A stretch of DNA of 17,351 nt from the NCBI GenBank assembly GCA_016202915.1, contig JACQNT010000151.1, positions 1-17,351 on the forward strand. Reading direction: 5' to 3'. Numbering within the stretch: position 1 is the stretch's first letter; each line of letters begins with the position of its first letter. The position numbers and the translations under genes are program-made. This document shows positions 1-7,379 of this stretch, piece after piece. Under the pieces are notes generated by a model. That model did not search any database. It saw only the letters and a program-made list of their open reading frames with translations, and was not told the DNA's origin. The DNA is from Acidobacteriota bacterium. Its GTDB lineage: Bacteria > Acidobacteriota > Polarisedimenticolia > Gp22-AA2.

Positions 1-2
1 AG

Positions 3-1196
3 CCGTCGGCGGCCCTCGTGGGGGAGTTTTCCCTCAGCTGTTCTCTCCGTCTGGGAGAGATCGACTGCAAGGACAAGCCGACGAGCGACATCCTGGTGGC
101 CGGGCGCGGCACGGATCTCGATGACCCTGCGGACGACCGGCTCCAGGTGTGGGTGGGCAACGGCCAGGAGACCGGCTTCTCGAACACCGACAGCCCGGAG
201 GTGCGCGCTCCCCGGGGGGCGGGCGTCCTCCTCCTGGCGGGCGACCAGCCGGTCTGCGCCGATCCCTCGACCGCATCTCCCCCCTTCGATCCGCAGGTGA
301 GGTTCGACAACGACAACCGCAGCAGCGTGGTCGCCGTCTTCGAGCCCGGGCGGACGACGATCGACATTTATCTCGTGGGCGGGCAGCACACCTGCATGGG
401 CGGCGCCAACCCCGGAGCCAATTGCACCGGGACCACGGACGTGTCCTCCTGCACGGGCGGCGGGATATGCAGGCTCATCTCGAGACTGGTGCCTCCTCCC
501 GGGCACCCCGATCCGCTGCCGGTGGCCAACCCGCTGGTCGATGCCGCCTTCGTCGATCTCAACCGGGACGATGTGCTCGACCTGGTGGCGGTCTCCTCGG
601 GGGGGTATCCCTCCAGCCCGAATATCACGATCTACCTCGGGATCGCCGATGGGCTGTTCTTCACCGATCCGTCGCTCAACCCCGCGGGCGTCCCGGACGG
701 CGCCGCGGCGATCACGACCGGGAACGTCAACCTGGTGTCGGACTTCACCTATCCGGAGGTCGTCCTCCTGAACGGACAGGACGATGCCCCGATGGTCCTG
801 ACCAACGTTCTCACCGAGCGCGCCGACATTGATCGGTCGGGGCGGGTGGACGGCTTCGACCTGGCGATCCTGGCGCGGGCGTTCGGCGCCACTCGGGGCG
901 AGGACTTCATCATCCTGGGCCCCGGCGACCCGGAAGTGGCGCTCGACCCCGCGCTCGACGGGACGTTGAAGCAGAGCGCGGAGCCCCCGGGCACCGCCTA
1001 CCGCAGGCTGGTGATGGGGAGCGCCACGCAGAGGGTCGGACAGGATCTCCCCGACTTCGCGGGTATCTGCGACGGGGCCCTGGACCGGCTGGAGGGGCTC
1101 TACGGGCTGCCAGCCGATGTGAACCTCGACGGCATCGTCGACGGAGAGGACCTGGCGTTCATCGCCAGCCTCTTCGGGCGCGGCGTGCCGCGTTAG
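3..1196 (+). CDS. FG-GAP/VCBS-like secreted protein with split dockerin-type C-terminus (5'-truncated)
   Basis: The frame is open from the window edge. The GTG at 18 is followed by no signal peptide and sits inside what reads as an FG-GAP-type repeat (ALVGEF ... DILVAG), so the true start is probably upstream and the gene is partial. Numbering from GTG 18: a cysteine-rich motif C126-x2-GG-A-N-P-G-x2-C136 ... C145-x-GG-x2-C151; an FG-GAP-like stretch AFVDLNRDDVLDLVAV near residues 178-193; then two calcium-loop motifs, ADIDRSGRVDGFD (269-281) and ADVNLDGIVDGED (366-378), separated by about 75 residues. Both loops are followed by an LAxxAxxFG-type helix, as in dockerin or EF-hand pairs. The protein ends right after the second helix. 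It is probably an extracellular or surface beta-propeller protein with a calcium-stabilised C-terminal module. No enzymatic domain is visible. It converges on the TonB-like gene with a 9-bp gap. Confidence 0.75.
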   Translation, partial: PSAALVGEFSLSCSLRLGEIDCKDKPTSDILVAGRGTDLDDPADDRLQVWVGNGQETGFSNTDSPEVRAPRGAGVLLLAGDQPVCADPSTASPPFDPQVRFDNDNRSSVVAVFEPGRTTIDIYLVGGQHTCMGGANPGANCTGTTDVSSCTGGGICRLISRLVPPPGHPDPLPVANPLVDAAFVDLNRDDVLDLVAVSSGGYPSSPNITIYLGIADGLFFTDPSLNPAGVPDGAAAITTGNVNLVSDFTYPEVVLLNGQDDAPMVLTNVLTERADIDRSGRVDGFDLAILARAFGATRGEDFIILGPGDPEVALDPALDGTLKQSAEPPGTAYRRLVMGSATQRVGQDLPDFAGICDGALDRLEGLYGLPADVNLDGIVDGEDLAFIASLFGRGVPR

Positions 1197-1205
1197 GATC
1201 CTGTC

Positions 1206-2207
1206 CTACTCCGCTTCTTCCGGGTACATGTTGTAGTAGAAGCAGAAGGTGACCTGCTCGTTCGCCAGGGGGAAGTCCTCGGGGAGGGGCGGCAGGGGGC
1301 TGCTGGCGCGCAAGGCGTCACCGGCCGCCCGCTCGAACGGCGGCACCCCCGACGTCCGGACCAGCAGGAGGCCGGTCACACCGCCATCCTTGCCGATGAC
1401 GAAGCGCCAGCAGGCGTGGCCCCGGATCCCCTCCCGGAACGCCAGCGGCAGCCGCGCGAACCAGTTGTTGCGGATGATCACGTAGATGCGCCGGGCATAG
1501 TCCCCCCAGGGGAAGTCCTGGGTTTCGAACGACATCGTGCCGTAGCTCCCCTGGTCCAGATACGCCGGGTTGTCGAAGCTGAACTTGTACTCGCCCGACC
1601 GCAGATTGGAGAGGGCCTCCCTGAGGTCGGTGCTCCCCGGGCCGGCGCCGATGGCCGCTCCCCTGGCGATGGCGGCCGGGCCGCCGGCGGCCGCTTCCCC
1701 GCTCCCCTGGCCGGGAGGCGACTCCCGCCCCGACCGGGTCTCCTCGGGGCTGTCGGTCCCCTCCGGCCGCGACGGGTCGGGACGCACCCGGTCGATCGTG
1801 TTCCCTTCCGAGTGCGGGTCCCTGGAGAACAGGCGCGCCTCGGGCGGCGTCGGCACCTCCTGGCGCGCCCGCCTGCTCTTGTCCGAGAGGAGAGGCGCCG
1901 ATCGGTCGGGCGGGACGGCCCGGTCCTCCGGCACCTTGACGTAGGCGAACTTCAGCGGGATTCTGGAATCTTTCTTCGGTGCGCTGGCGGCTGCCCCGGG
2001 AGCCGGCGTGGCCGGCCCGGCCGCGATTTCCGCACGCAAGGGCCGGGAGCGGAAGAAGGAAAGGAGCGGGCCGGGCAGCCAGCCGGGAAGGAAGACCAGG
2101 AGGAGGCCGGCCAGCAGGTGGAGGGCCATGGAGACCAGGACCGCCTCGGCGCGATTCAGCCGTGCGGCCGGCTGCGCGGCCGGTTCCTGGAGGGAGAGAA
2201 ACCCCAT
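1206..2207 (-). CDS. TonB/TolA-family energy transducer
   Basis: 333 aa. There is one N-terminal membrane segment (about residues 21-43) carrying S26-x3-H30, the S-x3-H pattern of the TonB/TolA anchor helix that contacts the ExbBD or TolQR motor. A long low-complexity periplasmic linker rich in Pro, Ala, Gly and charged residues follows (about 58-215). The C-terminal domain (about 232-326) has the TonB-C layout: YARRIYVIIRNNW helix, a WRFVIGKDGGV strand-turn, and a strand reading VTFCFYY. ATG start at 2207 with a purine-rich AAAGGG upstream. It is the last gene of the minus-strand cluster, 49 bp after the serine hydrolase. No exbB/exbD or tolQ/tolR is present, so the motor must be encoded elsewhere. 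TonB versus TolA cannot be decided from the sequence; TonB family is the safer call. Confidence 0.75.
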   Translation of the reverse strand: MGFLSLQEPAAQPAARLNRAEAVLVSMALHLLAGLLLVFLPGWLPGPLLSFFRSRPLRAEIAAGPATPAPGAAASAPKKDSRIPLKFAYVKVPEDRAVPPDRSAPLLSDKSRRARQEVPTPPEARLFSRDPHSEGNTIDRVRPDPSRPEGTDSPEETRSGRESPPGQGSGEAAAGGPAAIARGAAIGAGPGSTDLREALSNLRSGEYKFSFDNPAYLDQGSYGTMSFETQDFPWGDYARRIYVIIRNNWFARLPLAFREGIRGHACWRFVIGKDGGVTGLLLVRTSGVPPFERAAGDALRASSPLPPLPEDFPLANEQVTFCFYYNMYPEEAE

Positions 2208-2256
2208 CGCGCCCTTTCTTCGCTCGCCGCCCGCCTGGTCCCGGCTCCGGATCCGC

Positions 2257-3360
2257 CTAGAGGGCGGCGGCGACCTCGTGGAAAGCCCGCCGGATGGCGT
2301 TCATGTCGATGTCCCGGAACCTGGGGTGGACCCGGTTCGTCAGGAGAACGTAGACCCGCCGCGTCTCCGGGTCGATCCACAGCGACGTGCCGGTGAAGCC
2401 GGTGTGCCCGAAGGCGGAGCGCGACAGCGCCGCGCCTGCCGAGCACCCCGGGCTCGAAGCCATCTGGAAGCCGGCGGAACGATCCTCGCCCCCTCCGGCG
2501 GTCAGGTTCGTGCGGAGCGGGGAGCGCCCCTCCTCCCCGAGCAGGCCCGTCCCGGATCCGATCAGCTCCCTCGCCAGCAGGTAGACCGCCCGCGCCGCGC
2601 CGAACAGGCCGGCGTTGGCGCTGACGCCTCCGAGCGTGTGGGCGTTGTTGTCGTGCACCTCGCCCCAGATCATCCCGGACCGCCATCCATTGTACCGGTC
2701 CCCTTCCGGCCCGGCGAGGCTCCGCTCCCTGGCGTTGCCGTCCTCCGTCGCGGCGATCCGGCGCCTCTTTTCGGGGCCGGGCCGGTACGAGAGATCGGCG
2801 AGACGGAGCGGCCGCGCCACCCGGTCGTCGAACAGCCGATCCAGGGGCGCCCCCCCGATCCGCTCCAGCGCGAAGCCGAGGAGGATGTAGCCGAGGTCGG
2901 AGTAGACGACGGTCTTCCCGGGCCCGCTCGCCGGCGCGGCGCCCCGCAGCCAGGCGATGCGCCCCTTACGGTCCCCGCCGGCGGCGTGCAGGTAGAGCGG
3001 GTGCCAGGCCGGCAGGCCCGAGCGGTGGGTCAGGAGATCGAGGAGCGTGATCCCCTCCCGCTCGTCCTCGACTCTCCAAGCGGGCAGGTGGCGCGCCAGC
3101 GGGTCTTCGAGCCGCAGCGCCCCCTCCGCCCGGAGGAGCGCCGCGATCAGGGCGCCGGCGAGGGGCTTGGAGAGCGAGGCCAGGTCCCAGATCGTCTCGA
3201 CCGTCGCCGGGATCTTCTCCGGCGCCACGACGGCGTGGCCGAAAGCACCTTCGGCGAGGATCCGGTCCCCCTCGGCCACCAGGTAGCAGGCCCCGGGGAA
3301 GTCGCCCGCCGCGACGCGCTCCCGGAGAAACTCGGAGACCCTGGCGGCGCTCCCACGCAC
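2257..3360 (-). CDS. Serine hydrolase, class C beta-lactamase-related (PF00144 type)
   Basis: 367 aa. The three active-site motifs of the penicillin-recognising serine hydrolase fold are visible: S62-L-S-K65 (nucleophile and general base), Y153-S-D155 (YxN equivalent) and H319-T-G321 (KTG equivalent). HRSGLPAW at 112-119 is typical of the family. GEVHDNNAHTLGGVSANAGLF (about 233-253) resembles the version of this domain found alone or fused to NagZ-type glucosaminidases, which would suggest a cell-wall-related substrate, but the true substrate is unknown. No convincing signal peptide. The GTG start at 3360 is supported by GGGAGG (3366-3371) five bases upstream, and the gene begins 13 bp after the oxidoreductase stop, so it is co-transcribed. 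Could also be an esterase or D-aminopeptidase-like enzyme. Confidence 0.85.
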   Translation of the reverse strand: MRGSAARVSEFLRERVAAGDFPGACYLVAEGDRILAEGAFGHAVVAPEKIPATVETIWDLASLSKPLAGALIAALLRAEGALRLEDPLARHLPAWRVEDEREGITLLDLLTHRSGLPAWHPLYLHAAGGDRKGRIAWLRGAAPASGPGKTVVYSDLGYILLGFALERIGGAPLDRLFDDRVARPLRLADLSYRPGPEKRRRIAATEDGNARERSLAGPEGDRYNGWRSGMIWGEVHDNNAHTLGGVSANAGLFGAARAVYLLARELIGSGTGLLGEEGRSPLRTNLTAGGGEDRSAGFQMASSPGCSAGAALSRSAFGHTGFTGTSLWIDPETRRVYVLLTNRVHPRFRDIDMNAIRRAFHEVAAAL

Positions 3361-3373
3361 GGCGGCCTCCCGC

Positions 3374-4288
3374 TCAGGCGCCGATCTGGGCGATGATCTG
3401 GAAGGCCGCCTGGAGCACCCTGAATCCCTCCTCGGCGGACACCCCGGGCGCCGGCTCCCCCCGGACCCGCCGCAGGAAGGAGCGCAGCTCGACCTCGAGC
3501 GGCTCCTCGGGAGCGACCGCCACGGTGTCCCGTGCGATCGCGGCCCGCCCGTCGGGCCCGCGCCGCAGCGCGTAGGCGACCGCCTCCTGGCGGGCGTAAT
3601 CGATCGACAGGTACGAGTCGGCCTCGAAGATCCGCAGCTTCCTGACGCGATCGGTGCTGATCCGGCTGGCGGTGACGTTGGCGATGCAGCCGTTCTTGAA
3701 ACGGATCCTGGCGTTGGCGATGTCCACCTTGTCGGTCAGGGCGCTGACCCCGACGGCGTCCAGCCGCTCCACGGGCGAGGGCACCAGGCTCAGGATTACG
3801 TCCAGGTCGTGGACCATGAGGTCGAGGACGACGTCGACGTCGGCGCTGCGGCTGGTGAAGACCCCGAGGCGATGGGCCTCGATGAAGCGCGGGTCGCGGA
3901 TGCGCGGCGCCGCCGCCCGGACGACCGGGTTGAAGCGCTCGGTGTGCCCGACCAGGAGAGGCCGCCCGGCCCGCGCCGCCCGCTCGACCATTGCCCCGGC
4001 CTCCTCGAGCGTGGCCGCCATCGGCTTCTCGACCAGGACCGCCAGCCCGCGGGCCAGGCACGCCTCGACCACCGCGGCGTGCGCCGAGGTGGGCACGGCG
4101 ACGCTGACCGCCTCCAGGTCGCGCGGCAGGTCGCGGTGATCCGTCAGGGCCGCGACCCCGTGCCGCGCGGCCACCTCGCCCGCCCGCCCCGGGTCCCGAT
4201 CGACCACGGCCCTCAGGTCCGCTTCGGGCAGAGCGGCGTAGAGGCGCGCGTGGTGCTGCCCCAGGCTGCCGACGCCGATCACCGCCAC
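3374..4288 (-). CDS. Gfo/Idh/MocA-family NAD(P)-dependent oxidoreductase (possible GnnA-type)
   Basis: 304 aa from GTG 4288. Rossmann motif G5-V-G-S-L-G10 in the first beta-alpha unit; EKP motif at 87-89 (K88 is the conserved lysine); the downstream D156-x3-H160-D161 matches the catalytic Asp/His region of the family; VGHTERFNPVV at 113-123 is typical of the copies found beside lpxA. In Acidithiobacillus the family member GnnA, encoded between lpxA and lpxB, oxidises the 3''-OH of UDP-GlcNAc before transamination by GnnB. The location right after lpxA makes a similar role possible here, but no gnnB is in the window. The start is uncertain: the open frame runs far upstream antiparallel to nothing but through lpxA, GTG 4288 has no clear ribosome binding site and slightly clips the first strand, and a CTG at 4333 overlapping the lpxA stop is the alternative. 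Confidence 0.8.
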   Translation of the reverse strand: MAVIGVGSLGQHHARLYAALPEADLRAVVDRDPGRAGEVAARHGVAALTDHRDLPRDLEAVSVAVPTSAHAAVVEACLARGLAVLVEKPMAATLEEAGAMVERAARAGRPLLVGHTERFNPVVRAAAPRIRDPRFIEAHRLGVFTSRSADVDVVLDLMVHDLDVILSLVPSPVERLDAVGVSALTDKVDIANARIRFKNGCIANVTASRISTDRVRKLRIFEADSYLSIDYARQEAVAYALRRGPDGRAAIARDTVAVAPEEPLEVELRSFLRRVRGEPAPGVSAEEGFRVLQAAFQIIAQIGA

Positions 4289-4329
4289 GCGGACCGGCGG
4301 GCCGCAGGCCGCCCCCGCGGATCGCCCGC

Positions 4330-5115
4330 TCAGCGGATCACCCCTCGCTCGCTCGTGCGGATAAACTCCGCGAGCGCGCCGACCTCCGGCTGATCCCGGA
4401 ACTCCCCATCCAGCCTCTCGAGCGCCGCCTGCAGGGTGAGGCGCGAACGGAACAGGATGCGGTACGCCTGCTTCAGGGCCGCGATCGTCCGCGGGGCGAA
4501 CTCCTTGCGCTCCAGCCCGATGACGTTGATCCCGAAGCTCCGGGCGCGGTTGCCCACGGTGAGCACGTACGGGAGGGCGTCCTGGGTGATGACGGAGAAG
4601 CCGCCGATGTAAGCGTGGCGGCCCACGCGGCAGAACTGGTGCACGCCGGAGAAGGCCCCCACGGTGGCCCCATCCTCGACGGTGACGTGCCCCGCGAGGG
4701 TCGCCGCGTTGGCGAAGATCACCTGGCTGCCCACCCGGCAATCGTGGGCGATGTGCGCTCCCGCCATGAGGAGGATGTGGGAGGCGAGGCGCGTCACGCC
4801 GCCGCCGCCGGCGGTCCCGCGGTGCACCGTGACCCCCTCCCTGAAGACGTTGTCGTCGCCGATCTCGAGGGTGGTCGCCTCGCCCCGGTACTTGAGATCC
4901 TGGGGCGGCTGGCCGATTGAAGCGAACGGGAAGAAGCGGCAGCGCGCGCCGACGACGGTCGGGCCTTCGATCACCACGTGCGGGCCGACGGCGCACTCCG
5001 GCCCGAGGGTCACGCCGGCGCCGATGACGCTGAAGGCCCCCACCGTCGTCCCCGGCCCCAGGGCGGCGCCCGGGTCGACGACGGCCGTCGGGTGGAGGCG
5101 CGGCTCCCCGCTCAC
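4330..5115 (-). CDS. lpxA: UDP-N-acetylglucosamine O-acyltransferase LpxA
   Basis: 261 aa, the usual LpxA length. First step of lipid A synthesis: transfer of an R-3-hydroxyacyl chain from ACP to the 3-position of UDP-GlcNAc (or its 3-amino analogue) in the cytoplasm. Residues 1-190 are left-handed beta-helix hexapeptide repeats. The signature IGQPPQDLKYRGE lies at 67-79. GAHIAHDC (119-126) contains the catalytic His124 (E. coli H125) and His121. G171-G172 occupies the position of the E. coli acyl-chain ruler glycine, which suggests a long (about C14) 3-hydroxyacyl donor; that is inference. The C-terminal part (about 195-261) is the alpha-helical ACP-binding region. The GTG start overlaps the fabZ TGA by four bases (GTGA) and has GGAGG four bases upstream, showing translational coupling. 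The longer open frame to 6063 is out-of-frame readthrough of fabZ and lpxD. Confidence 0.97.
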   Translation of the reverse strand: MSGEPRLHPTAVVDPGAALGPGTTVGAFSVIGAGVTLGPECAVGPHVVIEGPTVVGARCRFFPFASIGQPPQDLKYRGEATTLEIGDDNVFREGVTVHRGTAGGGGVTRLASHILLMAGAHIAHDCRVGSQVIFANAATLAGHVTVEDGATVGAFSGVHQFCRVGRHAYIGGFSVITQDALPYVLTVGNRARSFGINVIGLERKEFAPRTIAALKQAYRILFRSRLTLQAALERLDGEFRDQPEVGALAEFIRTSERGVIR

Positions 5116-5594
5116 GCGTCCTCCGGCGCGGCGGCGCCCGCGTCGGCGCGCTCCACCAGCGAGGAGAACAACTCCGCCTCCGCCACCAGGGCGCCGTCCA
5201 CGAACGCCTGGCCGCGCAGACGAGCCGACCGCGAGCGCACCTTCAGGATCTCGACCTCGAACCGGACCTGGTCCCCCGGCGTCACCGGCCGGCGGAACTT
5301 GGCCCGGTCGATCCCGGCGAAATAGACCAGCTTCCCGGCCCTGCCGGGGACATCGCGCAGCAGCAGGACCGCCCCGACCTGCGCCATCGCCTCGACGATC
5401 AGGACGCCCGGCATCACGGGGTGGCCCGGGAAATGCCCCTGGAAGAAAGGCTCGTTGAAGGTGACGTTCTTGATCCCCACCACGCGCCTGCCCGCCTCGA
5501 TCTCCAGGATCCGATCGACCAGCAGGAAGGGATAGCGGTGCGGCAGGATTTCGAGGATCTGCCGGATGTCGAGGACTGCGCGGTTCTCGCCCAT
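5112..5594 (-). CDS. fabZ: 3-hydroxyacyl-ACP dehydratase FabZ
   Basis: 160 aa hot-dog-fold dehydratase that removes water from R-3-hydroxyacyl-ACP in fatty acid elongation, competing with LpxA and LpxD for the same substrate pool. ILPHRYPFLLVDRI (15-29) and QGHFPGHPVMPGV (52-64) are family signatures. The catalytic pair is His54 and Glu68 (VEAMAQ). ATG at 5594 is preceded by GGAGGAAGGG. It lies 17 bp after lpxD and overlaps lpxA by four bases, the classic lpxD-fabZ-lpxA order. The acidic, Ala-rich last 10-15 residues are not part of the conserved fold. Confidence 0.97.
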   Translation of the reverse strand: MGENRAVLDIRQILEILPHRYPFLLVDRILEIEAGRRVVGIKNVTFNEPFFQGHFPGHPVMPGVLIVEAMAQVGAVLLLRDVPGRAGKLVYFAGIDRAKFRRPVTPGDQVRFEVEILKVRSRSARLRGQAFVDGALVAEAELFSSLVERADAGAAAPEDA

Positions 5595-5611
5595 GGTCCC
5601 TTCCTCCCCCC

Positions 5612-6676
5612 TCAGCCCGGGCCCGTCGCGCGACGTCCAGCCCGGGAGGCGCCCCGGCCCCCCCGCCCGGGGGCGGAGCGCTCCAGGCGCGCGACGCGAC
5701 GCAGGAGATCCGGCAGCCTGCGCAGGGCCGCCTGCTCCCGCTTCCAGCTCCTGTGGTCGACGGCGGGATGCCCGACCACGAAGGCGCCCGGGGGTATATC
5801 CTGAAGGACGGCCGATTTCGCCCCGACGACCGACCGGTCGCCCAGGGACAGGTGCCCCGCGGCGCCCGACTGGCCGGCGAGGATGACCGAGCGGCCCAGG
5901 CGGGTGCTGCCGGCGATCCCCGACTGCGCGACCAGGATCGAGCCCTCCCCGATGACGACGTTGTGCCCGACCTGGACCAGGTTGTCGATCTTCGACCCGG
6001 CGCCGATGATCGTGCTGCCGAAGGTCGCCCGGTCGATGGTGACGCAGGCCCCGATCTCGACATCGTCCCCGATCACCACGTTCCCCACCTGCGGGATCTT
6101 GGCCCGGGAGGCCCCCTCCTCCGCGTACCCGAAGCCGTCGCTGCCGATGACGCTGCCGGCGTGGATGGTGACCCGGGACCCCACGACCGACCGCGGGTAG
6201 ACGACCACGCCCGGGTGCAGGACGCTGTCCGCCCCGATCCGCACCCCGTCGCCCAGCACCACGCCGGGCAGGAGCGCCGCGCACGCGCCCAGGGAGCAGC
6301 GGGGCCCCACGACGGCGAACGGCCCGATGGAGACGTCCTCCCCGAGAACGGCGCCCTCACCGATCACGGCCTGGGGGCTGATCCCGGCGGCGGGGCGCTC
6401 GGGCGCGAAGAACAGGCCCATGGCGCTGGCCAGGGCAGCGTACGGGTTCTCGACGACGATCAGGTTGCGGCCCGGCAGGAGGCCGGGATCGCCGGCGATG
6501 AGCGCGGCGGCGCGGGACTCCGAGGCGGCGCGGCGGTAGCGGGCCTGCGCCACGAAGCTCAGGTCGTCCGGCCCCGCCTGGTCCAGCGGCTGGATCCCCG
6601 TCACCCTGCGGCCCGCGTCGCCGCGCACCCTGCCGTGGAGGCTGGAGGCGATCTCCCCGAGCGTGTACGATCCCAA
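5612..6676 (-). CDS. lpxD: UDP-3-O-(3-hydroxyacyl)glucosamine N-acyltransferase LpxD
   Basis: About 354 aa. It adds the second 3-hydroxyacyl chain, N-linked, in lipid A synthesis. An N-terminal uridine-binding domain (about 1-98) is followed by a hexapeptide-repeat beta-helix (about 100-310). The catalytic His lies in NLVQVGHNVVIGE (His238 from this start, E. coli H239). GSDGFGYA and IGACVTIDRATFG are family-conserved. The C-terminal tail is basic and Gly/Arg-rich and looks disordered. Start choice: TTG at 6676 lies seven bases after AAGGG (6684-6688), whereas the TTG at 6682 is only one base from it. The skp TAA overlaps that ribosome binding site, so the two genes are coupled. No ATG is available at this end. 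Confidence 0.95.
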   Translation of the reverse strand: MGSYTLGEIASSLHGRVRGDAGRRVTGIQPLDQAGPDDLSFVAQARYRRAASESRAAALIAGDPGLLPGRNLIVVENPYAALASAMGLFFAPERPAAGISPQAVIGEGAVLGEDVSIGPFAVVGPRCSLGACAALLPGVVLGDGVRIGADSVLHPGVVVYPRSVVGSRVTIHAGSVIGSDGFGYAEEGASRAKIPQVGNVVIGDDVEIGACVTIDRATFGSTIIGAGSKIDNLVQVGHNVVIGEGSILVAQSGIAGSTRLGRSVILAGQSGAAGHLSLGDRSVVGAKSAVLQDIPPGAFVVGHPAVDHRSWKREQAALRRLPDLLRRVARLERSAPGRGGRGASRAGRRATGPG

Positions 6677-6686
6677 GAACAAACCC

Positions 6687-7301
6687 TTAGGCGCCGCCGC
6701 TGCTCTTGGGCGGCTCTTTCGGCTTCTCGGGCGCCTTCCTGGCCGGCGCCTTCGCGGTCGAGGGGGCGGGGGCCTTGTGCATCGCGTTGAACCTGGCGAT
6801 CAGGTCCTGGGTGATGTCCACCTGCGGCGCGTTGTAGTCGATCACGCCCTTGTTGAGGATGAGGGCCAGGTTCTTCTCCTTGCCGTAGATCTCGACGGTC
6901 TCCACGAGCATCTGCTGGAAGCGGCTCTGGACGTCGTTGAGCTGGAACTTCATCTCCTTCGTCGCGTCCTCGTTCATCCGGTCGAGCTCGGTCCGCTTGT
7001 TCAGGATCTCCTTCTGTATCTGCTGGATCTTCTCCTCGCTGAGGCTGGCCTGCTGCTGCCGCAGCTTGTCCTTGAGATCCTCGAGCTCCTGCGACTTCCT
7101 GTCGATCTCGGCCTGCAGCCGGTCGCGGGCCTCGGTGAGATCGGCGTTGTATCTCTTTCCCACCTCGGTCAGCTTCCAGAGCGTCTCCGGATCGAACACC
7201 CCGATGCGGGTCTGATCCCCCGAACCCTGCGCCCGCGCCGCGCCGCAGAGCACGCCGAGCGTCAGGAGAAGGGCCGGAGCGAAGCGCCACCGTTCACGCA
7301 T
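6687..7301 (-). CDS. skp: Skp/OmpH-family periplasmic chaperone
   Basis: 204 aa. Signal peptide with basic start, hydrophobic core and AARA-Q cleavage site near residue 24. The mature start TRIGVFDPETLWK matches the Skp opening strand. A long heptad-rich, charged Gln/Glu/Lys coiled coil (about 50-130) forms the tentacles, and NLALILNKGVIDYNAP (about 144-159) is the conserved return strand. Skp trimers hold unfolded outer-membrane proteins on their way to BamA. The C-terminal 30 residues are a Lys/Pro/Ala tail beyond the Skp fold. ATG at 7301 with GAGGAGA upstream. It sits between bamA and lpxD, the standard order, which supports the call despite weak sequence conservation in this family. Confidence 0.9.
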   Translation of the reverse strand: MRERWRFAPALLLTLGVLCGAARAQGSGDQTRIGVFDPETLWKLTEVGKRYNADLTEARDRLQAEIDRKSQELEDLKDKLRQQQASLSEEKIQQIQKEILNKRTELDRMNEDATKEMKFQLNDVQSRFQQMLVETVEIYGKEKNLALILNKGVIDYNAPQVDITQDLIARFNAMHKAPAPSTAKAPARKAPEKPKEPPKSSGGA

Positions 7302-7334
7302 GAGGGTCTCCTCGAATCACCCTGCTGGACGACG

Positions 7335-7343
7335 ACTATACCA
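7335..7343 (-). promoter_or_regulatory. Possible extended -10 promoter for skp-lpxD-fabZ-lpxA
   Basis: On the minus strand the 78-bp bamA-skp spacer contains TGG followed by TATAGT, an extended -10 element. No good -35 is visible 17-18 bp upstream. The position would give a leader of about 27 nt that includes the skp ribosome binding site. Confidence 0.35.
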
Positions 7344-7379
7344 CAGCGTCCCGGCGGCACCCACGGTCGGCCCCGCCCG

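Noticed and set aside
1197..1205. Terminator between the convergent genes
   Set aside because: Only nine bases separate the stops and no stem plus T tract is visible in either direction.
4330..6063. LpxA as a 577-aa protein
   Set aside because: The upstream part is an out-of-frame reading of fabZ and lpxD. GTG 5115 has a ribosome binding site and gives exactly the family length.
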